Assembly: GCA_020796225.1 (NCBI GenBank)
Contig: CM036765.1
Coordinates: forward strand, 31,834,066-31,898,065
Length of the DNA: 64,000 bases
Direction: 5' to 3'
DNA from: Arion vulgaris
Lineage: Eukaryota > Mollusca > Gastropoda > Stylommatophora > Arionidae
Notes under the pieces: generated by a model
Databases searched by the model: none
What the model saw: the letters and a program-made list of their open reading frames with translations, nothing else
What the model was told of the DNA's origin: nothing
Translations under genes and position numbers: made by a program
Part shown: in pieces, positions 9,800 to 20,562 of the stretch
How positions within the stretch are numbered: position 1 is the stretch's first letter
Layout of the letters: every line of letters starts with the position of its first letter

Positions 9800-10350
9800 T
9801 ATCGTTATAAGTTAGATATGGTCTGCAAGCAATTTCCATACCGCTCTGTCCTGGACAACTAGCTCAATCTCTTCTATGAAATTGAGTCTTATATTTCTCG
9901 CCTCTCTCAGCAAAGTAAGTTTCAGTGTTTCCCTAGATAGTCCTTTCTCTCGTTCCCTTTACACCTACCACTTCAATGTGACATGTCTGCAGATTCTTTG
10001 ATAATTTATTTTTCAGAGTAAGACCAACATATCTTCATCTTCTCTTTCTTATAACAGTTGTTTCTAGTGGTTGACCTGAAAGTTCTCTTTTCTCACTTCT
10101 GCATTCGTCCTATTTTATGTTCATTTATTTTCTTAGACATCTATTTTCAAACACATTCAATGTATTTTATATATCTTTAGTCATTTTCCAACACTCGCTG
10201 TAATATGTTAGGTTTGAAACAACATTGAAATTGAAAGTTGGTAAATTAGTTTAAAACTGTATAACTTGGAGTTCCATATTTCAATCAGACTTTTGAAAGC
10301 TGATGTTGCTTTGACAAGTTGTAGCATAATTTCTTTTTAAATATTCCAAA
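9800..10350 (-). pseudogene. LINE RT C-terminal region, degenerate
   Basis: Homologous along its length to 17285-17890 and 12700-12880 on the same strand, and to 43384-43965 on the plus strand. The plus strand carries caatctcttctatgaaattg, gcctctctcagcaaagt and ctttcttataacagttgt, which reverse-translate to IERV, LLREARN and TTVIRKR-type residues of the RT tail. Several frameshifts and stops prevent a continuous frame. It has more differences than the other copies and is probably the oldest. Confidence 0.6.
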
Positions 10351-10369
10351 CCTGGACGCTAACATCAAA

Positions 10370-10985
10370 AGATAGAAGAAAACAATAGATGAAGTGTCTA
10401 CACAGAATGTTATGAATATGAAGAAGAGGCCGATTGAAAATGATGACATCAGGAAAAAAAAGTGTGTACAACATCAATACTGAACTTCATCAAGAAACAA
10501 CAAATTAAATAGTTAGGACACATAAGCAGATTACCAACAGACAGTGGGCTTCAAAGAACAATGCTACTCCGATACAGTGGATAAAAGAATTTTTTTAAAA
10601 GGCTGTCGTTACTGTCTGTAGTACCGCTTTTTAGGGCGGCGTAGTACAGATGGGACGGGAGCCTGAGGAATGTAATGACCGCATGGCTAGTGCAGTCGCT
10701 GCGAAGCTGTTCAGGCTAGGATTTTTCATTTATGCCCTCTACAGAAAAAATCCTTGGCCTTACTGTGAATTAAACACGGGTCTCCTGCATGGCAGCCGAG
10801 CTCTAATCCATTCGGTAAGACGATCTCAGAGTAAAAGGTCGTTCACGCAAAAGGTGGATCTCAGAAATAACAGGCATTGAATGACACTATTTATGAAGCA
10901 CACGAAAAAGTATATTTTATAAATCTATTTGTATCCTGACGCTGTAAGACAAAACAGAATTAGAAAAGAAGAAGGTTTGTCAATA
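10370..10985 (+). pseudogene. LINE RT C-terminal remnant split by SINE-J
   Basis: 10380-10590 reads FIKKQQIK, a stop, then LGHISRLPTDSG, the GH motif of LINE RT tails. After the SINE at 10591-10833 the same protein continues at 10838 with RKRW-like and SEITGIE residues, then residues matching 2440-2480. The uninterrupted order is visible at 2190-2490. Many stops are present. Confidence 0.5.
10591..10833 (-). mobile_element. SINE-J copy inserted in the RT remnant
   Basis: The tail is the t-run near 10591 (aattttttt). The tRNA-like head is at the right; on the minus strand it reads cttaccgaatggattagag, then a degenerate B box, gtgtttaattcac. Possible short flanking repeat: taaaag at about 10585 and 10829. 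The head matches 47331-47425 and the body matches 48325-48430. Confidence 0.55.
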
Positions 10986-11049
10986 TCACTTCTTTTGATG
11001 TCTTAAATACGTAATCACAACATGCGTCTCTATTTGTCGATTGTCTTTC

Positions 11050-11790
11050 CCCAGATAGATGATGGACTTGGTTGTCCACTCTTGCCGTTAAGAGTAGGGG
11101 TGGGAGCTTTAATTTATGTTCCAGGGCCAGATCAGTCAGCCTTGTTGTATTATGCCCGTGTTTATTTAGTGTGGTCTTGATATTGTCTGTCCATCTTTTC
11201 TTGGTTTTCCCTTGGCTCTAGTACATGATCTATTTTTATTATATGTTGTTATTGGTGGATGCTTGTATTCCATTTTCATTAAATATCCAAACCACTGCAT
11301 TTGTTGTCTTTCGATGTATTCGGTGCATGAAGTTATGCCCACTCTGCTTCTGATGTCCTCATTTCGTAGTCTAACTTTCCTGGTGACCTCCACTGCCTTC
11401 CTCAAGCATTTCATTTCACACAGGTTGAGCTTTCTGTGATGTGTTGCTGTAAGAGACCAAGTTTGGCACTGGCAACAAAGTGTTGGTAGGATAATACTTT
11501 TTATCATCTGTCTTTTCACTTCCATCTTGATCTTTTGGTGTTGTAGTAATGGTGCAATCTGGTAGGTCACTGCATTTGCTTTTTTGGCATCTTGTCTCTA
11601 TGTCTCTATCGAGTTTTCCGTCCTCTGTGAAAGTGTTGCCTAAATATTTGAATTCAGAAACTTGCTTTTTTCTTGTGTTGTTTATTTGTATGTTTGCTTG
11701 GCTTGGTGTTCTGCTGATTTTCATGGTTTCGGTCTTTTGTTTGTTGATTTTCATGTTGTACATAATCACAACAAGCGCAATACGAGTAAT
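11050..11790 (-). pseudogene. LINE RT C-terminal half, frameshifted
   Basis: From 11790 down, one frame reads MKINKQKTETMKIS and VSEFKYLGNTFTEDGKLDR. After a shift near 11570 the next frame reads TYQIAPLLQHQKIKMEVKRQ and the GH-like motif QWFGYLMKM, then a basic AKGKPRKDGQ tail. Residues near 11060-11130 (LALEHKLKLPPL-like) match the extreme C-terminus at 19660-19759. This is the thumb-to-C-terminus part of a LINE RT. The YADD catalytic palm and the endonuclease are absent because the copy is 5' truncated. At least one frameshift and several stops make it dead. Confidence 0.75.
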
Positions 11791-12179
11791 GCACCAACAA
11801 CATATGAGTGTGATATACAACATACAACAACTTATAGACATAACTGGTTTTATTATAAGTACCCACTGATCCTCATCATTTAATTAAACAGTTCGTGAAC
11901 TCTATTATCACGAAGAGATTTCGTCTGATTACCCGACTTTTACTACAAGTGTTGTCGTTAGCAAGATTTTTAAATCACAACATTTTCTTTCACTGATATT
12001 GTGCATTTCTTTAGAATTAAATATTGCGCGGGTAGTACAGCCCACATTAAAGACAACATAAAGAGGGCGTATAACCATTGAATTCACACGCAGCATCATC
12101 GTTCAGTCAGTATACACACGTCTTGTGCACCATCTGCTGATGTGCCTATAGATTTCATCATTGGGTATACATGCACATG

Positions 12180-12243
12180 AGAGTCGCGATAGCAAAGTGG
12201 TTAGTGAATTCGCTTCTCAGGTGCGTGTTCGAGGTTCAACTCT

Positions 12244-12281
<38 letters not shown>

Positions 12282-12482
12282 GCGATCACCGCCCAGATCG
12301 ATATACCAGATTTCCCCATAAATTCTATTCATGTGGAAATCTGATTCATGCAACCTTAGCATTGGTGTGTTTTACGTCACATCTTCAGCACCATTTGGAG
12401 CTCTGGTACTTATCCTTCGGCGATGTGTCCGGTTTCAGTCATCGTTTACTCTCCGTTCTGTATCTATCTAGTGTTTTTTACG
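12180..12482 (+). mobile_element. SINE-E copy with tRNA-like head and (CT)n block
   Basis: A box (gatagcaaagtggttag) and B box (gaggttcaactc) are followed by about 40 bp of CT repeat, tcgcgatcaccgccc, and a body with gatgtgtccggtttc. Relatives: 8246-8546, 53205-53362 and a fragment at 40600-40690. The CT block between head and body is a constant part of the family. Confidence 0.7.
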
Positions 12483-12503
12483 GTGTAGTGTAGCTAGCCC
12501 CAC

Positions 12504-12606
12504 GACCAACCTTCTTAGACTCCTCTTACGGCATGCGGGGCAGGTAACAGTAGTTCTATTCTTTACACCCCAATTTGGGCCCCGGTAACCATTCGGGCGG
12601 AGGTTC
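12504..12606 (-). mobile_element. SINE-C 5' fragment
   Basis: Reverse complement of the SINE-C 5' end: the plus strand reads ctcttacggcatgcg, attctttacaccccaat and gggccccggtaacc. Full-length copies at 23685-23943 and 43508-43767 carry the same segment. Confidence 0.75.
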
Positions 12607-12699
12607 AAATCTATAGTGCGAGTCTGAATTTTGTCCCGGCTCTCATGTTAAGTCAGCATTAACTCACGTCTCTAACTATTACCATAACAATAATTATAA

Positions 12700-12880
12700 T
12701 TCACATCGTACCGTTATACCTTTGCGTTCGCTCAATCTCCTCTATAGAAATGAGACCGATATTTCTCGCCTCTCTCAGCAAAGTTCGGTTCAGGGTTTCC
12801 TTAGGTCGTCCTCTCTCTCTTGAACCCTCTACATCCCACTTCAATGTCTGTTTTTGTTGTTCTTTGATCATTTCTTCTCA
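12700..12880 (-). pseudogene. LINE RT C-terminal remnant, seed of the 76-bp array
   Basis: The plus strand carries gctcaatctcctctatag, gcctctctcagcaaagt and tacatcccacttcaatg, the reverse complements of the IEEIE, LLREA and LKWD codons seen intact at 43790-43950. It runs directly into the array at 12881. The region from the GHxLRR motif upstream is present only as tandem copies. Confidence 0.65.
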
Positions 12881-13405
12881 AGATGTGTCCAACATATCTC
12901 CATCTTCTCTTTCTTATAACAGTTGTTACTAGTGGTTGACCAGACATTTCTTCTCAAGATGTGTCCAACATATCTCCATCTTCTCTTCTTATAACAGTTG
13001 TTACTAGTGGTTGACCAGACATTTCTTCTCAAGATGTGTCCAACATATCTCCATCTTCTCTTTCTTATAACAGTTGTTACTAGTGGTTGACTAGACAATT
13101 CTTCTCAAGGTGTGTCCAACATATCTCAATCTTCTCTTTCTTATAACAGTTGTTACTAGTGGTTGACCAGACATTTCTTCTCAAGGTGTGTCCAACATAT
13201 CTCCATCTTCTCTTTCTTATAACAGTTGTTACTAGTGGTTGACCAGACATTTCTTCTCAAGGTGTGTCCAACATATCTCCGTCTTCTCTTTCTTATAACA
13301 GTTGTTACTAGTGGTTGACCAGACATTTCTTCTCAAGGTGTGTCCAACATATCTCCATCTTCTCTTTCTTATAACAGTTGTTACTAGTGGTTGACTAGAC
13401 ATTTC
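12881..13405. repeat. 76-bp minisatellite of RT codons, 7 copies
   Basis: The anchor agtggttgac recurs at 12931, 13006, 13082, 13158, 13234, 13310 and 13386 (period 75, then 76). On the minus strand each unit encodes the RT tail TTVIRKRRWRYVGHILRR. Because 76 is not a multiple of 3, successive copies fall in different frames. The segment is single-copy in the RT remnants at 17500-17560 and 43420-43500. Confidence 0.95.
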
Positions 13406-13648
13406 TAATGCCATAATAATAATACTACTATTTCCACATTAATCAGAGAAAGGGCATGGTTACACAAGAAAAAACGATTCTTTCACAAACAGTAATATAT
13501 AACAGCTGACATATCCATCATGGATGCTATCCAGTAACGCAACTATCATCCGTATAGAACATGGCAAGTCCCAAGGGTCCATAGAATTGATGGTTTGTGG
13601 GTGGTCCCAGCAAGTAGGAAACAAAAACATAATCTTTAGAACAATGTA
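13406..13648. other. No recognisable feature
   Basis: Non-repetitive spacer between two arrays; no coding or RNA signal seen. Confidence 0.45.
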
Positions 13649-13649
13649 A

Positions 13650-14225
13650 TTCTAAGAAGATAGTTTTGTATGTACACATGTTAGAGAATTTAGTTTTGTA
13701 TGCACCCATGTTAAAGAAGATAGTTTTGTATGTACACATGTTAAAGAAGATAGTTTTGTATGTACGCATGTTAAAGAAGATAGTTTTGTATGTACGCATG
13801 TTAAAGAAGATAGTTTTGTATGTACACATGTTAGAGAATACAGCAGTTTTGTATGTACACATGTTAGAGAATACAGTTTTGTATGTACACATGTTATAGA
13901 AGATATCTTTGTATTCACACATGTTATAGAAGATAGCTTTGTATCTACACATGTTATAGAAGATATCTTTGTATCTACACATGTTATAGAAGATAGCTTT
14001 GTATCCACACATGTTATAGAAGATAGATTTGTATTCATGCATGTTAGAGAAAATATCTTTGTATGCACGCATGTTATAGAAGATAGATTTGTATCCACAC
14101 ATGTTATAGAAGATAGCTTTGTATCCACAAATGTTATAGAAGATATCTTTGTATCCACACATGTTATAGAAGATAGATTTGTATTCATGCATGTTAGAGA
14201 AAATATCTTTGTATGCACGCATGTT
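13650..14225. repeat. 30-bp minisatellite, about 19 copies
   Basis: The unit contains atgttatagaagatag followed by ctttgtatccacac. The left third has gttagagaa/ttaaagaa variants with tgtacgc or tgtacac. The right part has ttatagaagat with tccacac or tctacac. A block at 14025-14075 recurs at 14155-14225, so multi-unit blocks were duplicated. Both strands are open because the period is 30; not coding. Confidence 0.93.
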
Positions 14226-14457
14226 TCTGCTAGTTTCTTATTATTTTCAGCTAAGGCAAATAAAAGTTATTTGTAAACTTTTTTTTCAAAATAAATATAT
14301 TCAATATGTAGATCTGTTGTTGATTCATCACTGAAGTCTGCCCTAAATTAAACTTTGAGATGGTCGAAACTATATTGTTTCTCGAAAAACTGATTCCTTG
14401 ATGTTTTTATTGTTAGTCGCAAGCCCATTCCACTAACCAAAACAAATATGTTCGTTT

Positions 14458-14660
14458 AGTTATGCATGTAGAAGGGTTCTTTCCTGGAACACGCAGGGAC
14501 ACCGAAAGAAAGGGAGGCTGAGAAATACATGGAGACGAGATTTGGAAGCAGAGATCAACAATATAAAGAAGAGCTGGAGGGAACTGCAGGAGATAGCTAG
14601 AGATAGAAAGACTTGGCACTAGTTGGTTGAGGGCCTATGCTCCAATCCGGGTTTAAAAGG
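14458..14660 (+). pseudogene. LINE RT C-terminal end
   Basis: Reads WNTQGHRKKGRLRNTWRRDL, then EAEINNIKKSWRELQEIARD and RKTWH before a stop, and a further LVEGLCSNPGLKG-like tail in the same frame. This is the conserved basic tail (GRP/RNTWRRDLE...ARDRKTW...LC) of a LINE RT family; a second, split example is at 421-720. The copy is strongly 5' truncated. (GA)n at 14675-14688 follows. Confidence 0.65.
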
Positions 14661-14689
14661 CAGAGAGAGAGAGAGAGTTATGCATGTGC

Positions 14690-15165
14690 ACGAATATTGT
14701 TATAAAAGTAGTTTTTAGCTGTATATATTTTAATTATAAAAAATAATAGTGATTAGGTTTAATACAACAGGAACTAGACAAGAGAAAAGACACTTTAGAA
14801 GAGTCGGATATTTCCATTAATCTTTATACTTTCACTGCAGCCAATGCCCAAATTGACCAGCATTGTGGGAGTACAAATGTTACCAGTTTTAAGAATTGAC
14901 TTTTATCCTTAGAGAATCAACATAGAACAGTAGTAGCGAGTTAGACTTCAGCAACATTAAACGATGTTCAGTTCACAGTAGATTCAATTCTTCAACAGCT
15001 AAGTCTGAATATGAAATATTGATCTTTCTAAGTTATATAACATTTGAAATCATTGCCATAACGCATCGCCATAGACACTTTCATCTTGCTAGTACGGACA
15101 GAACACATTTGGGGCGACATTTTTCGTTGATGTGGATTCTATTCAGTTTTCAAATTGTTATGTTG
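14690..15165. other. No recognisable feature
   Basis: AT-rich unique sequence leading into the 55-bp array; nothing gene-like seen. Confidence 0.45.
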
Positions 15166-15868
15166 TACACTTTCTGTAGTAAAATATTTGCAGCAAATAG
15201 TAGATATATTTTTTTCATTTTTCTCTGTTTGTAGTAAAATATATAGAACAAATAGTAGCTATATTTATTTAACAATTCCTGTAGTAAAATATATAGAACA
15301 AATAGTAGCTATATTTATTTAACAATTCTCTGTAGTAAAATATATAGAACAAATAGTAGCTATATTTATTTAACAATTCTCTGTTTGTAGTAAAATATAT
15401 GCAACAAATAGTAGCTATATTTATTTAACAATTCTCTGTTTGTAGTAAAATATATAGAACAAATAGTAGCTATATTTATTTAATTTTTCTCTGTTTGTAG
15501 TAAAAAAATATAGAACAAATAGTAGCTATATTTCATTTTCTTTGTTTGTAGTAAAATATATAGAACAAATAGTAGCTATATTTATTTAACTGTTCTCTGT
15601 TTGTAGTAAAATATATGCAACAAATAGTAGCTATATTTATTTAATTTGTCTCTGTTTGTAGTAAAATATATAGAACAAATAGTAGCTATATTTATTTAAC
15701 AATTCTCTGTAGTAAAATATATAGAACAAATAGTAGCTATATTTATTTAACAATTCTCTGTTTGTAGTAAAATATATGCAACAAATAGTAGCTATATTTA
15801 TTTAATTTGTTTCTGTTTGTAGTAAAATATATAGAACAAATAGTAGCTATACTTCATTTTCTTTGTTT
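15166..15868. repeat. 55-bp AT-rich minisatellite, about 13 copies
   Basis: Unit: agtagctatatttattta, acaattctctgtttg, then tagtaaaatatatagaacaa. Some units lack the tttg and are about 51 bp; others have tttttc in place of acaattc. No seeding element was recognised. Confidence 0.92.
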
Positions 15869-16007
15869 ATAGTAAAAATCTAGCAAGAACATGGTAACTA
15901 TTTCATTAGACCTGTTGTAGACCTGCCTAACATACGGAAGTTGACAAATAAAACATATGATTCGTCATGACTATCCTAACGCAAAACGCTACTCCAGTGT
16001 TGGCTGT

Positions 16008-16072
16008 CTAGTGCTGGCTGTCTAGTGTTGGCTGTCTAGTGTTGGCTGTCTAGTGTTGACTGTCTAGTGCTG
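16008..16072. repeat. 14-bp tandem repeat, about 5 copies
   Basis: ctagtgttggctgt repeated with small changes (gctgg, gactg). Confidence 0.9.
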
Positions 16073-16154
16073 ATTGTTACTTTTGTCAAAGTCATTGACC
16101 TGCAAGTGGGACAAGGAACGAAGAAGACATTTTATTGTATTGTCATCACTATCA

Positions 16155-16250
16155 AAAGTATTGTCCGGGTTCGAACCCAGAATCTTGACTGCACTTGGTC
16201 TCCAGTGAAGCTTGCTATCGACTTCCGCTATCGGTCACCTTCTCTTCTTC
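16155..16250 (-). mobile_element. tRNA-like SINE head, fragment
   Basis: The minus strand has an A-box-like gatagcggaagtcgatag and a strong B box, gggttcgaaccc, at tRNA-like spacing. The acceptor stem does not pair, so it is called a SINE fragment. Confidence 0.4.
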
Positions 16251-16267
16251 TTCTCTTCCACCATTTA

Positions 16268-16454
16268 CTTACTTATTTTTAGAAGTGTTAGGGATGGGGG
16301 GGAGTGATCGTGTGTGTGCTTGTCCTAAGGCACTTTGTAAGCTTTTATTCATGTTATTAAGGCTGTTCTTGATGCCGTCGATCCATCTTTTACGTGGTCT
16401 TCTTCTTGCTTTGTACTTGTTATAATTCTCAGAGTGCACATGGTGTTTCATCAA
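16268..16454 (-). pseudogene. LINE RT C-terminal fragment
   Basis: Reads RRRPRKRWIDGIKNSLNN, then ALGQAHTRSLPPIP. The RPRKRWIDGIK string and following helix are the standard tail of LINE RTs, after the GH motif. The copy is about 45 codons and abuts a different LINE 3' end at 16455, so two insertions meet here. Confidence 0.55.
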
Positions 16455-16570
16455 AAGTGCACTACACGGACCTCTGTGTGTGCTACAAAAGACGGTGAAG
16501 TTTATACAAAAGACAACATTGAATATCTAGACAGTATTTCAAGCGAACGAAAGGAAAGAAGGATCCAAAT
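16455..16570 (+). mobile_element. 3' end of an RNase H-type LINE
   Basis: Carries cacggacctctgtgtgtgc, gtgaagtttatacaaaag, acaacattgaatat and caagcgaacgaaagg. The same 3' segment lies at 28670-28775 and 42571-42655 (plus), and at 47432-47560 on the minus strand, where it is joined to an RNase H domain. That linkage identifies the orphan ends. Confidence 0.75.
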
Positions 16571-16583
16571 GCAATGATGATGG

Positions 16584-17110
16584 TCCTATTAATCAACCAA
16601 TCAACAAATCAATCAATCAACAAATCAATCAATCAACAAATCAATCAATCAACAAATCAATCAATCAACAAATCAACAAATCAACAAATCAAACAATCAA
16701 CAAATCAATCAATCAACAAATCAATCAATCAACAAATCAATCAATCAACAAATCAATCAATCAACAAATCAATCAATCAACAAATCAATCAATCAACCAA
16801 TCAACCAATCAACAAATCAATCAATCAGCAAATCAATTAATCAACAAATCAATCAATCAACAAATCAACCAATCAACAAATCAACCAATCAACAAATCAA
16901 TCAATCAACAAATCAATCAATCAACAAATCAATCAATCAACAAATCAACCAATCAACAAATCAACAAATCAACCAATCAACAAATCAACCAATCAACAAA
17001 TCAATCAATCAACAAATCAACCAATCAACAAATCAACCAATCAACAAATCAACCAATCAACAAATCAACCAATCAACAAATCAACCAATCAACAAATCAA
17101 TCAATCAACA
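16584..17110. repeat. 12-bp minisatellite of tcaatcaacaaa type, about 43 copies
   Basis: A mixture of caatcaacaaat, caaccaatc and caatcaatc modules. It begins directly after the LINE 3' end, whose tail reads gatggtcctattaatcaa. The same tail with only two aatc units occurs at 18725-18745, so the array probably grew from an element's microsatellite tail. Confidence 0.92.
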
Positions 17111-17134
17111 AAGACTACATTTATAATGTCTAAT

Positions 17135-17279
17135 AGTCACAAACATGTACAGGTAAGCTATTGGTAAGATAGTCACAAACATGTACAGGTAAGCTATTGG
17201 TAAGATAGTCACAAACATGTACAGGTAAGCTATTGGTAAGATAGTCACAAACATGTACAGGTAAGCTATTGGTAAGATT
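17135..17279. repeat. 36-bp minisatellite, 4 copies
   Basis: Units start at 17135, 17171, 17207 and 17243 with agtcacaaacatgtacaggt and are essentially identical, indicating recent amplification. The array sits just past the 3' end of the minus-strand RT remnant. Confidence 0.95.
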
Positions 17280-17284
17280 TAATA

Positions 17285-17890
17285 ATAATTTCTCTCGTAC
17301 CATATTATACGTTACATAGGGCCTGCAAGTAATTTCTCCATACCGCTCTATCCTGTCAACTCGCTCAATCTCCTCCGTGGAACTGAGACCGATATTTCTT
17401 GCCTCTCTCAGCAAAGTTTGTTCCCTTAGGTCGTCCTCTCTTTCTTGAACCTTTGTATCCCACTTCAATGCCTGCTTTAATATTCGTTAATCATTTCTCC
17501 TCAAGGTGTGCCCAACATATCTCCATCTTCTCCTTCGTATACCAGTTGTCCCTAGTTGTTGACCAGACATTTCTCTGATTTCATCACTTCTTCTGAATTC
17601 GTTCCATTTTATATTCATTATTTTTCGCAGACATCTATTTTCAAATGCATTCAACTTGCTTTCTATATCTTTAGTCATTTTCCAACTCTCGCTGGCATAT
17701 GTTAGGATTGATACAACATTTGAATTGAAAATTCGTAATTTAGTTTTAATACTATATAACTCGCAGTTCCATATTTTATTTAGACTTTTAAAAGCTGATG
17801 TTGCTTTGCCAGTTCGTATCATAATTTCTTTTTTAACATTTCCTGTGCAATCAAAATTGCTACCTAAATAGGTGAACTGCTCTGTTAAGA
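17285..17890 (-). pseudogene. LINE RT C-terminal region, one frameshift
   Basis: From 17890 down: FTYLGSNFDCTG, then EIMIRTGKATSAFKSLNKIW, ILTYASESWKMTKDIESKL, NAFENRCLRKIMNIKW, the GH motif RWRYVGHTLRRND, then after a shift near 17480 QALKWDTK, LREARNIGLSSTEEIERVD and a CRPYVTYN-type end. This is the thumb and C-terminal domain of a LINE RT and the most complete copy of this family here. Palm and endonuclease are missing (5' truncation). The same family seeds the array at 12881 and is cut by a SINE at 43508. Confidence 0.8.
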
Positions 17891-18874
17891 TTGGTAAGTT
17901 TTACTAACTAGAAAACTCCACTTCATATTCTATCCCATCTACTGCGCTATAGTGTCAGATCTGATTGGCCGTATGGGAGGTCGAAAGAGCTGACTCATGC
18001 CAATATCATTTCTGAACATCTAACATTATATTACCAACGTTAGGTAAAATATTTTAGTGGAACATTTTTCTCTCACAGCTGACATCTGGCAGAATACGAT
18101 CCCAAAGTTTATCTTCCAGCCATATGGTCATTCGTTTGATATATGGCCATTTTTATGGCATACTTAAGCCGTTTTAATGTGGATAGTGTTCTTCAAAGGC
18201 ACAACATTTTTTGTTATGCTTTGTTACTGGTTATTGGTTGGTAGGATTGACATTACTAGAATCAAGTTAGAAATATTGCTATACAGTATCTTCAGAAACA
18301 TGGTATTTGTGGTGTAGAAGTTGATTTGCTCGCATCTCGTTACAAAGAGACTCGGTTCGTTCCATCGTGGAACCATCGGGACATTTTTCCAGAGACCCAT
18401 GTTCTTAGTGTATGTGAGATCGAGTTTCTAATCCTATCGGAGATGGACGATAAAACGTAGGTTCAGCGTTCAAATTGAGCACGTAAAATAGCCATTGGTA
18501 GTTCAAAATCGAGAATAGGCTGTAAAGCCGCTGCCCGTGAAAACTCATTAGAAAGATTCATAAAATATAAAATTCTTACCAAATATTTTCACCATCTTCA
18601 AAACTACATCGGGGACCCTCGCTAGTGCTACGGAGTTCGTGCTCTGCCGCTGAGATCTTCATGTGTAAGAAAGAGATCGGAGCACGCTTTGTTATTTACT
18701 GAAGTGCAATGTTGATGGTCCTATTAATCAATCAGTATCTTCAGAGAATGATGAAGATTGAAGATACTAACGGCTCATGATGTTGGTTGTGTATCTTTTT
18801 TTTTGCTTTTCTTCTCTGTTTCGTGCCAGCTCACACTGGAATATACAGATGCAACTCATTTTTCATTGACGCAC
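17891..18874. other. Mostly unassigned; possible SINE-B remnant near 18610-18745
   Basis: No gene found. 18625-18665 (ctacggagttcgtgctctg) resembles the SINE-B body. 18710-18745 ends gatggtcctattaatcaatc, like the tail before the 12-bp array at 16584. The rest looks unique. Confidence 0.4.
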
Positions 18875-18899
18875 AATGACGCACAATGACACACAGTGA

Positions 18900-19000
18900 C
18901 GCACAATATGGGTGATGTGATCTACAACCCGCTTGTCGTCTTTACTTAACAATGTCTTTCCCTGGTACACAATTGAGGCTATGTATGTATACCTGAGAGT
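18900..19000 (-). mobile_element. SINE-G fragment
   Basis: The plus strand reads gggtgatgtgatctac, ctttccctggtacacaattg and gaggctatgt, matching the middle of SINE-G at 34510-34600. An 11-bp repeat (gacgcacaat) at 18870-18910 and (agtt)n at 19003-19022 flank it. Confidence 0.5.
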
Positions 19001-19015
19001 TAGTTAGTTAGTTAG

Positions 19016-19369
19016 TTAGTTTATTCCTTTCGAGCCAAAGGCGGCACATAGGGCAGAGGTTTTAGATCTCCATGTGATACGGTTCTTTGCTAGCAGTTGG
19101 AGATATTGTATGGTTGTACATCCCAATAGTTTACTTTCTTGTTGGATGGTTCTTCGAAGAGTGGTCTTTGGTCTTCCACGTTTTCTTTTCCCAACTGGTG
19201 ACCACATAAGGACTTGTCGATTTAGTCTCTTTTCGTCTGATCTAAGAACATGACCTAAATACTTCCACCTTCGTTTCCTTATAATATTTGATACGGGTTG
19301 TTGGTGTGTTCTATCTCTCACTGTGTTGTTAGAAACGAAATCACATATACCTGAGAGTGCGCAGAACAA
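19016..19369 (-). pseudogene. LINE RT C-terminal fragment
   Basis: The open frame contains RTHQQPVSNIIRKRRWKYLG, the GH motif (LGHVLRSD), then KRKRGRPKTTLRRTIQQE and NRITWRSKTSALCA before the end. This is the complete RT tail order (RWxYLGHxLR, basic GRPK patch, final W helix, Cys). It lacks upstream RT domains and is a 5'-truncated LINE copy. The first residues may not be part of the element. Confidence 0.7.
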
Positions 19370-19659
19370 AAACGAATTACAAATGTTTGATGAGAACTTG
19401 TGTTACAGTAGACGCTAACAAGTTTGTTATTATTATAATTGTTACATTATAACGCATACTATTCCACGTATACACTTTACATGCAGATCTTACAGGAGAG
19501 ATTTACTCAACAATGCAGAGATTTTTGTTGTTGTTGTTGTCAACAATGCTGTAGGTGGCGCTATGATTGGTTATTGATTGCTGAACCGATGTCACAGCAC
19601 TACGGGTCGATCCATATGTGCTCAGTCTCCATCAACAGATGTTTGGGGTTCTCTATTGC

Positions 19660-19759
19660 GAAGGTTCTCTATTCTCTAGCCCTAGAACGCAAATTAAAGC
19701 TCCCATCCCTACGCTTAACGGCAGAGTGGACAGCCAACTACATTTCCACCTGGGAATAG
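19660..19759 (+). pseudogene. LINE RT extreme C-terminus
   Basis: Reads LALERKLKLPSLRLTAEWTA, then NYISTWE and a stop. The same ending is present in decayed form at 11060-11130 (minus). It is convergent with, and abuts, the minus-strand RT at 19738. Confidence 0.6.
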
Positions 19760-20215
19760 ACAGTAGTTGCACACTGCCAGACTGTAACCTGTCCATTTCT
19801 TAAAGTTTTCCTCCCACTTATCTCTCGGTCTTCCTCTTGCTCTTCTCCCTCAACTTTCCCCTCTAGTAAAGATTTTATCATGGTGTCATGTCTTTTTATG
19901 TGCCCAAAATACTTTATTTGTCTGAATTTTATTTCACTTAATAATTGTTTCTTCATGCCTAGTTTTCCTAAAACTTGTTTATTTGTCTGTTTTTCTGTCC
20001 ATGAAACTCTGCCTATTCTTCTATATATCCACATCTCAAATGCATCAATTCTGTCTTCTAACTGCTTGTTCATTGTCCATGTTTCGAGCCATACATTAAT
20101 ATAGGATAAATATAGCATTTGATCATTCTCATTTTTAGCCTGTTTGTAATTTGTTTGGATATCCAGTAACTTCCTCATACTATTGAAATTATCTTTGGCC
20201 ATTCCTATTCTATTT
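19738..20215 (-). pseudogene. LINE RT C-terminal region
   Basis: An uninterrupted frame of 154 codons: MAKDNFNSMRKLL, then ETWTMNKQLEDRIDAFEMW, IYRRIGRVSWTEKQTNKQVL, the GH motif IKYFGHIKRHD, and EGEEQEEDREISGRK. It is nearly identical to 25771-26172 on the plus strand. A short patch (DIQTNYKQAKNENDQ) is out of frame relative to that copy, implying two compensating small indels. Palm and endonuclease are missing. The open frame is a survival of coding DNA, not evidence of expression. Confidence 0.8.
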
Positions 20216-20562
20216 TTACAGAAGAATTACAAATATTTGTGATCGTTTTAGCATTAAGTAGCATCATTGATAGAATTCACATTTTAAACATTTTTTTATC
20301 AAGAGCTTACATTTCAAATAGCGGATGGAAACAAAAATCAAATTGATGTATGCTTGATCCTGGGAGTATTCAGTCGGATGTTTCAAGACCACTACTAGAC
20401 AAAACATTAACATGTTCAGTGACTGAATACTTTCAAATCAAAACTAATGATAGAAAAACTTATCATAGAAAATCTAATCATAGAAAAAGCAATGCAGTTC
20501 ATATGCTGTCCTATCTTGTTCAGTGTGAAATAAAGTACGCCTTATGTTAAAGTACCTGTGTA
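20216..20562. other. AT-rich sequence without recognised gene
   Basis: Contains a small imperfect repeat of aaacttatcatagaaa at 20455-20490. Nothing gene-like seen. Confidence 0.4.

Noticed and set aside
12180..12250. Functional tRNA genes at SINE heads (also near 2083, 7876, 16155, 23012, 34040, 47331)
   Set aside because: A and B boxes are present but acceptor stems do not pair and SINE bodies follow. Only 9657-9729 forms a full cloverleaf with terminator.
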